NCBI GenBank assembly: GCA_002104905.1
Contig: MCFE01000623.1
Span: forward strand, 1 to 51,955
Origin: Basidiobolus meristosporus CBS 931.73
Taxonomy: Eukaryota; Basidiobolomycota; Basidiobolomycetes; Basidiobolales; Basidiobolaceae
Direction: 5' to 3'
DNA: 51,955 bases
The notes beneath the pieces are model-generated. The model had not been told where the DNA came from, searched no databases, and was given only the letters and a program-made list of their open reading frames with translations. The translations under genes were made by a program, and so were the position numbers. Every line of letters begins with the position of its first letter. Within the stretch, counting starts at the first letter, position 1. Of the stretch, positions 29,855 to 42,289 are shown piece by piece.

Positions 29855-32557
29855 ATGGAGACCGTCGAGAAATCCTTAAGGGATAAGCAGATAGGTGAAT
29901 ACCACATCCCGGCGCTTCTGAAGTGTATCGTTCATGTTGGCTAATCCTATACCGTTCCGTAGAATCGATTGTAAAAATGCTCAATCTCAATCATGAAGAC
30001 ACTTCAAACAATGAGGAGTCGAATATCCCTTTAATCGGATTGGCTTCTGGCGATCCCGTGTGGAAGGTTCTCATCTTTGATCAGTTCGGGCAGGACCTCA
30101 TTTCCTCGGTACTTCGTGTCAATGACTTGAGAGAAAACGGAGTTACTGTTCATATGTATGGAATCTGAAAGTGTATATATGTGTACTGGCGCTACATTTT
30201 TGAAATAACACATCCACTTGGATTAGGTTATTGAACAGCGAGCGCCTGGCAATCCCCGATGTCCCAGCAATTTACTTTGTCGAGCCAACCAAGGAGAACT
30301 TAAAGAAAATAGGCGAGGTAGAATCAGGCCCCAGATGGTAGATGTTGGCATTGTTTAACCCTGTTACCGCAGGACTTTTCCAAGAATCTATACGAATCCT
30401 ATTACTTGAATTTCTCCTCCGCGCTTCCCCGTCCCCTACTTGAAGATTTAGCCTCTGCTGCTATCACAGCAAACTCCTCTGATCAAATTGCTCAGGTACT
30501 ACCATCTTATGAGACATCCCAAGGCTCGCATAACTAAACTGTGCCCCAACAGGTGTACGATCAATATTTGAACTTCGTTTGTTCGGAATCCAATATGTTT
30601 TCCTTGAACATACAAAACTCTTATCTTCAACTAAACGATCCTTCCGCACCCGAGACCTCAATCGAAGTGATGATTGACCAGATTGTCAACTCATTGTTTT
30701 CGGTCCTTGTTACAATGGGTAATACTCGAAATGGAATCTAGCGTCTTGCCAGGCCGATTGTTGACAGATTTTTAGGCGTTGTTCCGGTCATCAGATGCCC
30801 TAGAGGCGGCGCCGCCGAGATGATATCTCAACGCTTGGATAACAAATTAAGAGATCATGTCTTGAACAACAGGGCAAACTTGTTTGCCGACACCACTGGT
30901 CTAGCTGCACAGAGTCCAGGTAATTATTCTGACAATATGCCAAGGGGCCACCTCTAATAGCCACTTCTCTTTCATCAGTGTTGATCCTACTCGACAGAAG
31001 CATCGACCTTGCTCCTCTCTTTAGTCATTCGTGGACCTATCAAGCCTTGGTTCATGACGCCTTGGACATGAAGTTGAATAGAATTGTTATTCAGGTTAGG
31101 CTCATGCCTTGTAATGTGATTATCCGGTTTGCCTTACTAAAGAAGCCAACTACAGACACAAGAGCATGGCAGAACCAGCAAAAAAGGATACGATCTTGAT
31201 ATACAGGATTTCTTCTGGGCCAAGAATGCATCTGCTCCTTTCCCACAGGTTGCTGGTAAGAGGGATGGAGTTGGTTTTTGGTGATTTGTGCTGATCGAAT
31301 GTCTAGAGGAGATCGACCTGGAGCTTAGTAAGTACAAGCAAGATGCTGCTGAGATTACTAAAATGAGTGGCTTGTCATCCCTCGACGATGTCAATCAAAT
31401 GTGAGTCATCCAAGCTTTTGCCACCTGGCGATTCTAATCTCCATCTCCTCCACAGGGACCCCACCTCCAACGCAAAACATCTGAAATCCGCAATCACCGC
31501 ACTACCAGAGCTGACCGCCCGGAAAGCCACCATTGATATGCACATGAACATCGCCACCGCATTGTTGAATATCATCAAGGATCGCCAGCTAGATGTTTTC
31601 TTCCAGATGGAGGAGTCCATGGCTAAACAGGTAGGTGGGCCAAGTGAGGGAACTTCGCGGTAAAGTGTCTGATCAATAGCCTTCAGAACAAGAGCACAAT
31701 CCTCGAAGCCATCAAAGATCCAACCAAAAAGCCCGAGGACAAAATGCGTCTGTTTTTGATTTACTACCTGTCAGTGGAGAAAATCTCCCAAGAGGACATG
31801 TCCGAGTATGAAGCTGCGCTGGAAAGTGCCGAGTGCGATATGAAGCCATTGCATTACCTTAAAAGGTATCTGCCGTCTCTCTGACCTGCCCATATACCTT
31901 GTATACGATTAACGCTTGCATGTTGCCACAGGGTCCGTGCCTTTACCCGCATGACTGCCGTCACCAACGTGAATCCTGGCGCTTACAAAGCCCCCGATTT
32001 CCTCAACCGCTTCAGTTCCATCGGTAACAAGGTGAGAATGAGCTGACTGACTCAGGCGCAACGACTGTGCACTAACTAGGGTGGATCGTGGCTTTTATTT
32101 AGTTGACAGACCATTTGAAAGAGGGTGGCATTATGGGTGGAGCCTACGGCAATCTCTTGTCTAGCTTCAAGAACCTACTACCTGCGCGCAAAGACCTGAA
32201 CGTCACAAAAGTGGTAGAGCAGATGATGGATCCCAACAGTGGTATCAATGAGACAGACGACTACCTCTACTTCAATCCGAAGCTGAGTCGCAGCAGTGTG
32301 GGCAAGTACACCCGTGGCAAAGTTCCTTTCCAGGAAGCCATCGTGTTTGTTGTGGGTGGAGGAAATTATGTAGAATATCAGAATTTGCAGGAATTCGCCC
32401 AGGTAAGGATTCGGACGATCCCAAAGCACGAGCGCAAACTAATTCGGTCCGGTTTGTTTAGCGACAAGTTATCAAGAAGAAGATCACCTACGGCTCTACC
32501 GAGCTTCTCACCCCAAGTGGCTTCCTGCAACAGCTGGGAATGTTGGGCAAGGAATAG
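29855..32557 (+). CDS. SLY1: SLY1 (Sec1/Munc18 family, ER-Golgi fusion)
   Basis: Fourteen exons: 29855-29894, 29963-30155, 30227-30317, 30373-30495, 30553-30718, 30776-30919, 30979-31094, 31156-31255, 31307-31400, 31456-31630, 31687-31865, 31932-32031, 32103-32402, 32462-32557. All thirteen introns (51-71 bp) keep phase. Family blocks run in order: [113 protein letters not shown], and a C-terminal [20 protein letters not shown]1 binds the syntaxin Sed5 and Ufe1 and promotes SNARE assembly at ER and Golgi. It is an essential single-copy gene in yeast. The start is supported by the spliced N-terminus. Confidence 0.95.
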
Positions 32558-32559
32558 GA

Positions 32560-32855
32560 AGCAAACGCATACTACAATATTAACATTAATAATAAAAGAT
32601 ACTTGTGCAAAATCCGGACCTTAAGCATGAATCATGGAGTATTGTTTGTTTTGCTTTTGTGCCATCCATCCAAGAGATATCAACAACTCTGATGACATCT
32701 GATTGGTGGGACAAGCGATGTGACTGGATAAACCTCAGGTGTTACGAATATGTACCTGGAGATGAATCTTTCTGTTTGAACTACTTTACAGTGTGTGGAC
32801 GGTCAATTTAGCTTCAACTCGTATTTAGAAAATTCTCAACTTCCCCTACCTTACC
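32560..32855. other. Intergenic spacer SLY1-Aurora
   Basis: 302 bp, tandem genes on the same strand. An AATAAAA-type signal lies near 32588. No gene. Confidence 0.45.
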
Positions 32856-32859
32856 TAGA

Positions 32860-34394
32860 ATGGAGGCACTAAAAAGATCAGAGAGCAAGCTTCGCGAGAA
32901 AAACCACGAAGCTTCGGCCGAATCAGTAAATCCTGTGCAAAGGCCTTGACAAACCCGCATACAACTAAGCGTTTTCTTTCCTAGAATCGGCCGAGACAAA
33001 TGGCTTCGAAGCAGCACAAACTCCCTGTCCCCACCGCCAACAAGGCAAGAGTTCCCGGCGCCAAACCAGGGCTGAAAACAAAGCCGCCTTCAGTAAACAA
33101 AACTTTGGCTGACCGCGTCACAAGTAAAGGGAACGCACCCCGAAACAAGCTTACCGACGCCCAGTTAATGCCTCCTCCGACCTCGCTTCCTAAAATGTCC
33201 AAGGAGCAGACCCATTTTGCAGGCGAAGATAGGTACTGATAGGCATTCGGCCTCTGTACCAGCATGTGACGTTTACAAATCGATATTATTCAGGGTCCCT
33301 TACAGACAGTTCACCTTGCACGATTTCCACATCGCCAAAACCTTGGGCCGTGGTAAATTCGGCCGGGTATATCTCGCAAAGCTGAAGAGCACCGGATTCA
33401 TCTTCGCCCTGAAGGCGTTGAAGAAATCGGAGTTTGTGGAGTCACAGCTGGAGAAACAGGTGAGAAGAGAAATCGAGATTCAGATGCATCTAAGGTAACC
33501 TGACAACACGAGGAACACCCGCTCTGATCTGTACTGAACCACTTGCTTCCAGACATCCAAATATACTTCGTCTGTTTGGATACTTTTGGGACGATGATAT
33601 GATCTACCTGATGATCGAGTTTGCCGGGAAAGGCGAGCTCTACAAACAACTGAGGAAGCTTGGCTGCTTTCCTGAAAAGCAGGCGGCCATCGTAAGTGTT
33701 TGAGATCGATGGGCATCTGGTATGATGGTTGCTAAGAGAATCCCATGTAGTTCATTGCGCAGATTGCGGACTCGCTGGACTACCTCCATTCCAAGCATGT
33801 CATCCACCGTGATATCAAGCCCGAGAATCTACTGCTTGACATTAATGACGTAGTCAAGCTTTCCGATTTCGGTTGGTCTGTCCACAGCACGGGCAACAGG
33901 TAACTGGCTTATCCTCGCTTCCGTCGCCTCAACACTAACTCACTGGGCTCAGGCGCACGACTCTCTGCGGCACCCTAGACTATCTGCCGCCTGAGATGGT
34001 GGAAGCTCGCGACCACACCGAGAAGGTTGATCTCTGGAGTCTGGGAGTGCTGACATATGAGTTCCTCGTAGGGAATCCCCCATTCGAAGACTTGTCCAGC
34101 GTCAAGGCAACCTACAAAAGAATCAGCAAGGTCGATCTACGGATCCCCGACACCGTCTCTGCTGAAGCAGCCGATTTGATCCGCAAAGTAAGATGAGCAA
34201 GTCCGTAGTAAGCGAAACTCCTCTAACCCTGGCTTTTCTAGTTGCTGGTCCGTAATCCCAACCAAAGGCTACCTCTCTCCGAGGTGAAACGCCATCCATG
34301 GATCACGGCCAACGTTTCCCCGGAGCTTCTTCGGAGGTTCAAGGACTACTCCAAAACAACCGAGTCAACCCACCATCTAAGTCATGTACAGTAA
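32860..34394 (+). CDS. Aurora kinase (Ipl1/Ark1 type)
   Basis: Seven exons: 32860-32925, 32985-33232, 33294-33494, 33553-33691, 33751-33899, 33953-34187, 34242-34394; introns 52-61 bp. The N-terminal ~105 residues are basic and low-complexity. The kinase domain follows with GRGKFG, ALK lysine, HRDIKPEN, the Aurora-specific DFGWSVH, and the activation loop [16 protein letters not shown]. The phospho-accepting Thr is inside that loop. A short tail follows after HPWI. It is the mitotic kinase of the chromosomal passenger complex, correcting kinetochore attachments with INCENP. Alternative start: a Met (MASKQ) at 33000 in exon 2. Confidence 0.95.
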
Positions 34395-34584
34395 GCGGCG
34401 TTGTTCGTCGTAAAAATCAGAACCCTTTCAATGTGTAGTATAAACAGTCCTTATTTCTTCTCAAACCGCCTTTATTTTACACGTTCTACTGAATTCGGAC
34501 AAAGATTAAAGTTAGTAAGATTCCGCCACTAGCACAAGTCTGGTGGAGCAAATTAGTAAGATCCGGTAACTAGCACAAATTCCC

Positions 34585-36482
34585 CTAGATCTCTCTGTAG
34601 ACGTAGGCTCCGGTGCTCGGGCGAGAGGGGAAAATGAAATCATCCAGCTGGGAATCGCTTAGATCTGGAAATCTCTTCCCGTAATATTCAAGCTTGATGT
34701 TGGAAATAAAGCCCTCCACCTGATCCTCACGTACCAAGGATACGGTGCAGCCACCCCATCCGGCACCAGTCAATCGAGAACCAACGGCCCCTTGTTTCCT
34801 ATAAAACATTGATGCGTCAGAATCCCTTTAGCTAGTCTGGGAATTGGTGGGGAGCGTTACCTGCACAGCGCGGTTAGTTCATCTAATTCGGGGCAAGAGC
34901 AATCGAAGTTCTCCTTGCAGGAGGATTGGCTCTCGTTCATCAATTCGCCCAGCGTGTTGAAAGTGCTCTCGCTATCGACAACCGCCGCTTTGAATTGAAC
35001 CTCGCATATATCTCGGAACTTAACTACCCGGAGTGCCTCCGAGTAGACGTGCTTAGCACGCAAATAAAGCTGGAATAACTCAGCACGAACAGGGAACTTG
35101 GTCATGAACTTGGATGTGAGCTCATCGGGGGTGATCCCCAAGGCTGTGGCCGTCTCTTCTTTCGTGTAGCCTCCTCGCTTGCTGAATACCTTCTCCACCA
35201 ACTCAAGCATGGCGGATAAACGATGGATCCATCGTGCTGTTTCGCCAAGGTCCGAGGGCTCGGGGTTGACCTTGAAGTAGGCATCCATCGCCTCTTTGAA
35301 TGTTTGCGGCTTGTATTCGGTGAGACCCAACTCTTTACCCATCAGTTGGGCCCCGATGCGCGTTTCCACCACGCGAAGGTTGTAGCAAATCGGACTTGAG
35401 ACTACCTTATCAGCAACCACTAGCGTATTCGCCACCACGAAAGAAAGAGGCGGTTGGGTTCTAGGGAAACGAATCGGAGTTGTGTTGAAAGTAGGAGAGA
35501 ATTCGATAAAGAGGGCGTTGTTTGAGGTGGACATGATACTGGCAGTCTGGTCCATTCTATCAATGCAGATTCCAGAGAATTAGTTCAGTTTGAAGGCCAG
35601 GTTCGATTCGAAAAGAAATCGAGATTACCCGCCACCATTGGTCCCCACATATCGTTCACTTTCAACAGCAATTTGTACAATCTTTTGCTATTATTCAAAC
35701 ATCAGCCACACTAGCCAGACACGCTTGTCTCAAACCCGCTAACCTTTGGAAGATCGTAGTTGTTCGCTATCATAGTGGCCATAGCAGCGGAGCATACCAG
35801 GGCTGAGGAGCTTGAGAGTCCAGCACCCTAAAATCCCAAAATGTCAGGTGCCAAGCAAACGGGTGCTTTAGAAGTTGGCGGACTTACACCTGGTACAATC
35901 CCATCTACTAAGCAATACATAGAAGCGGGATTCCGAGTCTTAATGGCTTCGTGCATTCCCTGAAAGAAGTTAACTCGTTTGCCGTAGGGACAAATTCGTG
36001 GCAGCAGAAATCAGCAATACCTTGTATCCTGCCTTGAAATAATTGCTCCAATCGTGTAGAGAAGAATCGATATCTACGCAAGTGTCTTGCACATGAGCAA
36101 AGTCACTCGAATGGTATTTAGGAACGATGTTTGCTAACTCTACTCTGGGTGTAGAGGTTTTCTCCGCCGCCACAGCTATTAAACAATCCCGCTCTATCGC
36201 CATGGGAAACACTGGAAACCCCGCATAGTCGATATGCTCCCCGATGATATTGACTCGGCCTGGCGAACGAACCACAAAGTCAGCTCTACGTCCATAGAGC
36301 TCCTGGAAACGGTCGAGAAGAAGTTTAAAGCGCTCACTATGCGACAGGAGTCAACGTTTAAGCACGAGATGATAGGGGCAGGTGGACGAATGCACTGACC
36401 TTTGTGTAGAGATGCTATTTTCGGGATAGATATCCGAGACGGAGTGAGCTATGGGAAGGACGGCTTCAGAATCGATTGTCAT
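34585..36482 (-). CDS. GAL1: Galactokinase (GHMP family)
   Basis: Seven exons: 36400-36482, 36021-36336, 35888-35959, 35744-35827, 35629-35687, 34861-35556, 34585-34798; introns 56-63 bp; 507 aa. Signatures: [14 protein letters not shown] near residue 60 (galactokinase motif), the ATP-binding [21 protein letters not shown] with the catalytic Asp, and the C-terminal [12 protein letters not shown]. It phosphorylates galactose to galactose-1-phosphate, first step of the Leloir pathway. No other Leloir gene lies in the window. It is divergent from CUZ1 with 476 bp between starts. Confidence 0.95.
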
Positions 36483-36958
36483 GTTGGATGGCTTGAAGAA
36501 ATGCTACGTGAGAAGAAAGCGCGAACTTTAGTCGAATTTATCTTCAGCAAGAGCAGTCTTGCGTTTTTTTTATTTAAGGTTAAGTTGGTGGAGTATATTG
36601 GTCCATTTCTCTGAATAAGTAACTGCACCATTAGTCTAACGGCCAATTGTTTCCTCTGAAACCTGCTTCACCTACCGATTCAATCACCGGGAAATGTCCT
36701 ACACATTTTGGTAGCATTGAGAAAAAACTGTGCCCAAAGCTGGTCACACGGCATCGATGTGTCACTTACATGTCTCTGGAAATTATGCTTGTATTGCGGG
36801 TGCATTTAATCTATCCAAAGCGGACTAGTCGCTCAGTGATCAGCTATCTTGTTAATTTCCTGCGTAAGTTAGACCAGTTTGCATTGCTGCGAATCAGAAA
36901 ACGAACCGCTGTCGTGTATTCCACAATATCCACACTCTCCTTTACACTGCTGGTGAAA
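36483..36958. promoter_or_regulatory. Divergent promoter region GAL1 / CUZ1
   Basis: 476 bp between the two ATGs. No CGG-N11-CCG Gal4-type site was noticed. Confidence 0.35.
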
Positions 36959-38326
36959 ATGGAGTTTCCAGGGCTCGGTTCGCAATGCACCTTCAAAAGC
37001 TGTCAACAGTTAGGTAGCCCTCGAAACGATGTTCTCCAGTTCAATCCTGTTTTTCTAACCCGCTGACCCCAAGATTTCCTGCCGTTCCGTTGCGGACTCT
37101 GCGACAACATTTTCTGGTAAGTTACGCTGGGCATGCCATCGAAACAGAACTGCTTTCGAATAAGAACCGTTTTTGGGATCTTTTACAGTGCCGAGCATCG
37201 ATCTATCTTCAGTCACAGCTGTCCTGAAGCCGAGGATGTAAGCAGTGATGGTGAAGTCAACTTTCACGAGACCCCGGTTACCTAATGTATACTGTTTAGA
37301 CCAAAAGATTTGTTTGTGCCACGTGCGGCTTGGCACTCGAAGTCGAAGGCAGAACTGACACTGACCAGATAGTAAGATAGCTTTGCCCAAATGTCAGTTA
37401 TTGCACATAAGAATTCAAGTCCGCGTACTCTACAGTCTAAGGAGCATCTTGAATCTGGCTGTAAACGCCACGTTCTAGTGTTGCCAAGCATCAAAAAGAA
37501 GTGTCAGCTTGACTCTTGCGGGCAAGCCGAAACAATCGTCTCATTATGTTTATATTGCTCTGGTGTATATTGTCTGAAGTAGTGGGTTGGTCTTGGATCC
37601 CCTATGTGGAAAGATGATTAACCGACCTGTCTCTAGACATCGACATGCAGCTGATCATCAGTGTGTTAGCAGTGAACAAACCGCAATCAAGGCTCAGGAG
37701 AAGCGAAAAACAATCCAGGATCTGATCTCCAAAAACATCAAGAAGCCCACCACCACCAGCTCTGCTCACGTGCCGGCCAAGCCCCGGAAGAAAAGCCCAG
37801 TGGTAGAGCTTATGCGAATGAAAGGAAAAGCCAAGGTTGCTTCATCTCTGTATTCTTCTGGACACTGGCCTGATCTAACCCGACCTGTAGGGAGACAATG
37901 GATTGCCACAGGCTCAAAGGTTCTATCTGAAATGCTTCCTGCCCATTGAGAGCAAGTCTCCTCCCGTAATCATGTTCTTTGACAAGGTATGTAATGATCT
38001 GCATTCCCCAAAGATTTGCTCTAATTTGGAACAGAGCTGGAGTCTTGGTAGAGTGCTAGACAAAGTCACATCTGTGGGAAAGGTGATCAATATGAACAAC
38101 AGAACTCAGGATCCCACTCAGGTACTCACTAACAAGTCCACCGCCAGTCCATAATGCTCACTCCACTCTTGTTCAGAAATTGCACATATTCCTCCAAAGG
38201 AGTGGCGAAAAGCTCCCGATCACGGAGACCTTGGAGCAGTTGGAGGGCCAGATTTTCAATGGGGACACCCTGGTTATCGAAAAGACAGCGGAGGCAACCA
38301 TTGACTCCAATTTATATTTAGATTAA
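36959..38326 (+). CDS. CUZ1: CUZ1/ZFAND1-like AN1 zinc finger protein
   Basis: Nine exons: 36959-37013, 37074-37116, 37189-37237, 37300-37371, 37436-37578, 37637-37835, 37891-37986, 38035-38121, 38177-38326; introns 48-72 bp; 297 aa. Two AN1 fingers: the first from GSQCTFKSC through FRCGLCDNIF to EHR and HSC, the second from KKCQLDSC to YC and KHRH...HQC. They are separated by a degenerate Cys-rich stretch. The C-terminal ubiquitin-like region has the family pattern SWSLGRVLD. Cuz1/ZFAND1 brings Cdc48/p97 and the proteasome to damaged proteins and stress granules after arsenite. Each exon is too short to stand out alone, but all phases agree. Confidence 0.88.
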
Positions 38327-38452
38327 GTACAGCACATGTGAAGTATAAAATGCGAGCAACATAGCTTTATCTATTACTGCTATTAGTGTTAACTTGATAG
38401 TACATTAGACGGGTACAATGATCCCCGGTGACCCTTACGGCAGGTTGTAACT

Positions 38453-39684
38453 TTAGGCTAGAGCAAGAAGGACGATCACTACTGCGATGACCGCAAAGAT
38501 CAGCAGTAGGCAGCACAATTTATTGCGGGCCTTCTTCTGATAAGTGGCTGCGGAGCCAAGCTCTTCAGCCGCATTACGAACATGCACAGCCATACTTGTC
38601 ACGTTACTCTCGATGTTGTCTGTTTGTAGCCAGATATAGTGAGTGAAAATGGCACGGCTCTGCCATAGCGTCAAGCACTTACCTAACAGTGACTGCTGTT
38701 CGTTAACGATGGTCCCTAGATCTCTAAATATCTCGTTCAACTCGGTTATGCCTTGCTCGATTTCCCTGATCTCAACTTCACGCTCGGCAATAAGATTCTC
38801 GTTAAACTCAATGTCGTTATCCAAGCTTTCGAGCTGAAGCCTACAGTGGAAAAGGACATGTTCAATCAGGACATGTTTCGAGTAGATATCTGCGATTTGT
38901 TGATCTACAACCTTCTCTGGGCATTTTCCAGGAGTGGCTGCTCTTCTGGAACACCATCTGCCTCCTCATCCTCACTAATATCGATAAGTACCATGGATCA
39001 CGTACATCTACCTGCATCAGCCACTTACTATACATCGTCGCGGGCGGAAAGCCGTTTCGCACGATCTACGTATTCCCGGGATTTTTCGGCCGAGAGTCTT
39101 TGAGCCGCTTGAAATTGCTCGAGAACCTTCTGAAAATCCTTCGATAGTTTCTGTTGCTCCAGTTTGCGTTGTCTCTGCAAGTGGGTGAGAAGACGCATCC
39201 CACTGTTAGTGACTACGCTCCTTCCATATACACTGAAACCAAAGGTCTAGACTTACCGCTTCACGAGGCGTGCTGGCCTCGTAATTTCCTAGGTCCTTGA
39301 TGTCATTCCCAACCTCTTTAACTAGGTCTCTGGTAGTTTCGGCCAGATGGTGTCTAAGAGTTCAGAGGAAAGTCAACCGTGGAGTCCAATACACTAAACA
39401 ACAAATGCTTGGCATACAATTCGTCTCGAGAAACAGGGGAATCTTTCAAGGTTCCCATGAAGCTTACTAATCTCTGGATGGAAGTAACATTACTGCTGAT
39501 TTTGTAGGTTTTCTGGGCGATTTTCTGCACCAGATGTTTGTACTCAATTTGGGGATTTCCTTGGTATTGGGTGAAGGATGAGTAAGACCGTTTCGGCGCC
39601 ACATGTTGTTGGTGAATTACCGTCACTCCCACGCAGAATCGAGTTTACTGGCCCAAGCCCTCTTTCCAAATCATTGAAGGACAT
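38453..39684 (-). CDS. PEP12: Endosomal syntaxin, PEP12/VAM3 type Qa-SNARE
   Basis: Seven exons: 39621-39684, 39418-39559, 39257-39353, 39029-39174, 38912-38974, 38683-38840, 38453-38619; introns 54-82 bp; 278 aa. The N-terminal three-helix (Habc) region is followed by an acidic linker (DEEADGVPEEQPLL) and the SNARE motif. The motif contains NEIFRDLG and the zero-layer glutamine in NEQQSLLDNIESN. A C-terminal membrane anchor begins at CCLLLIFAVIAVV. Endosome/vacuole Qa-SNAREs work with Vps45 or Vps33 and with Rab5/Rab7, so it fits functionally with YPT7 in this window. PEP12 versus VAM3 cannot be told apart with certainty. It converges with CUZ1, 126 bp apart. Confidence 0.9.
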
Positions 39685-39689
39685 TTGTT

Positions 39690-40665
39690 GATACTAGGAG
39701 GTTAGAGTTAGACAAGGATGTCAGGAGCCATGGAGGGTTGCTCTGAAAGCGAACTGGCAGTCACATGATATCGATCTGAGCATTAATGATAAAGAATATT
39801 AAAGGATATGGATCAACGCTTGGCAACACCGTAAACGGAAGGGGAGTTGGAAGCGTTCGGAGGCTAATTCGGTTATGCGATCAACCAACAAATTCTAGAT
39901 CCGAGCCGGAAGTTGTGCTCATTAAACAGGTTGAGGGCTCAGAAAAGTCAATTTCCTCAATTCACCCAATTCACTCAGATGCATAACAATATAACATGTG
40001 CCAATCATGCGCACTTCCATCACGAGTGATGAAAGTTACAATGTGCTTCATTGCTCGCCGTGTGCCTGTCGCATACATTATTCGCCAGGGGGATTTTTAG
40101 CGTTATCCCACTGATATCTGGTTGGAAATGGAAGCTGATCAGTAATGGCCAATCTCTAGTGCTGCGATGGAGTGGCAATTTCGTCACCTTGTTTGCCGGC
40201 GATTTCTGATCTGAAATGTTCCATATTGAGTGATGTATGAATTGTGTTTTCCATTTGATGCTCATTCTGATCGAAAGATGATGATTTTCTTCCTTCCGAA
40301 ATCATCCCGTTCGCCAGAATCTCGTTGGTTACCTCAATGCACGAAATCATTGGCTTTATTTATATGAGATCATGGAACCAGCCACCGCAGCTTTTTCACT
40401 GGAATTCCCTTTTTGATTTGACTGTATTCTGGATATTTATTTTATCTGGGTTTCCCGTCCGCACTCTTGCAAGTTTCATCCATCATCCTTGTCCACACCA
40501 AGCCGTCCCAAGAGGTCTTTGTCTCTCTAGCTTTGCAGTAGCTAAGAGATTCCCAGTTCCCCCAGGATCTCTTCCTTACCATACAACCTTCATAGATCCT
40601 TTTTTCTTTTATAGAGAAGTAGCCTGTCATTCTTTCCGAGTAGCCCTACAGCTTCATAAACTGTC
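39690..40665. other. Divergent intergenic region syntaxin / NEM1
   Basis: 983 bp between starts. Several short frames, none with family resemblance. A pyrimidine-rich leader precedes NEM1. Confidence 0.45.
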
Positions 40666-40667
40666 TA

Positions 40668-41821
40668 ATGGCAGAACAATTGGTCGCCTCTTCGAGCATT
40701 TCTGACTTCACAACATTATCCCACAGTAATAGCATACTTGCAGCTGCAACAACCGCCGCTTCCGTCTCCATGGACAACCCGGACAATTCCATTGCCACTG
40801 CAGTTCTAACCAAACCATCTGCAATCAACCATCTTTACTTCGTCTTCTATACCTTCCTTTACGATGTGCTCTCCAAATTCTCCGTTGTGGTCAAGGTTTA
40901 CAACCGACTGCAACGAGTTTTCGGGGTGACCGCCACTCCGGAAAGTACCCTAGCCCACGGCACTCCTAACGGCTCCAGGGCTCTCAGCACCAACCCGCCC
41001 TGTAAAAAATCCAACAAGTTGCCTAACCCTGCACCGATGCTCCATTCGAAGCCACGTCGCCCCATTCTCTCGTTAGAAGCCAAAGTGTTGGTTTTGGACC
41101 TAGACGAAACCTTGATCCACTCCACCTCACGAGGAACTAGCCACGACGCCGACCACATGATCGAAGTACGCATAGATAATCATGCCTGTCTCTACTACGT
41201 CTTCAAACGACCCCACGTCGAGTATTTCCTCAGCAAAGTACGTATGGCATGCAACCCATGGCTGCGGCAATGGCCCTCACCAGATTGTCCATTAGGTATG
41301 TGAATGGTATAAGGTCGTCGTCTTCACCGCGTCCGTCGCCGAGTATGCAGATCCGGTGATCGATTGGCTGGAGGCCACGGTGATGGCGCGTTATAACATC
41401 AAGAAGAAGATATTCTCCGAAAGATATTTTCGAGAGGTTAGTGCCGATCAAACCACAGGAACGCTCTTGAACAGCGGGTAACTAATGTTCCATCGCAGTC
41501 GTGCATCCACAAGAATGGCGCATACATTAAGGACCTTACCAAGATCGAGGCGGATCTGAACAAGATCGCCCTCGTTGATAACTCGCCTATCACCTATTCC
41601 ATTAATCAAGGTGAGTTCGTTTCGTTGACCCATGGGTGAGGCCCCGGACTAAAGGCTCTCTAGAAAACGCCATCCCGATCAAAGGTTGGATGAACAACAA
41701 CAGCAAGGATGAGGCATTGTTAGAATTACTGCCGTTCCTAGACGCACTGCGCTTTGTCCATAATCTGCGTAACATCCTCTCTCTACGCCTTGGAGGAACC
41801 ACACGAAAGATCCAGCCCTGA
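40668..41821 (+). CDS. NEM1: NEM1/CTDNEP1-like membrane phosphatase
   Basis: Four exons: 40668-41237, 41296-41436, 41499-41610, 41664-41821; introns 53-62 bp; 326 aa. A hydrophobic segment near residues 52-70 (HLYFVFYTFLYDVL) would anchor the protein. The HAD/FCP1 catalytic motif LDLDETLIHS is near residue 145, followed by KRPHVEYFLSK, WYKVVVFTASVAEYADPV, and LVDNSP, then GW with Asn/Asp and a C-terminal LPFLDAL region. These match the Nem1/Dullard branch. With Spo7 it dephosphorylates the lipin Pah1 at the ER/nuclear envelope. No Spo7 gene is in the window. It is shorter than yeast Nem1 because the N-terminal extension is reduced. Confidence 0.92.
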
Positions 41822-41824
41822 GCC

Positions 41825-42285
41825 AACTCGGCTTCCCCACCCCCACTTAGCTGCTCTTTCGTATTTCTGTAATTAATTGTAATTTGTTCCCGATCTTTTG
41901 TGTTTACGCTTCATTGTTTCTTTATTCCATTCTTCAGTGGGAATACAAGGCAAATCCACATTCCACCCACCGTCTGCGATCTTCGAGACCGGCCACCAAT
42001 CCCTCCCCCACACCATTGGTCGGCTGTGACGTAGGTCGGTTTCATCTTCAACTTGTCACCACTTTATTTGTTCCTGGGCCTTCAGAGGGAATCCTCTGGA
42101 GGCCACCAATGACCATGCTCGATGTGATATCGTTGCCGATTCCGCATCCACCATGGGGGTGTCCGGAATCATCAGTGATCCCGATCGACCAATAAATCTG
42201 AACGTGATCTACCAACAAACGTGTGTGTGTGTGTGCATGTGCTTGGGCTTGTGTGTGTTTGTGTGTGTACAGGAAAAGCTTTATT
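41825..42285. other. Intergenic with GT microsatellite
   Basis: Convergent ends of NEM1 and the questin-oxidase-like gene. An interrupted (GT)n run lies at 42221-42268. No gene. Confidence 0.55.
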
Positions 42286-42289
42286 TCAA

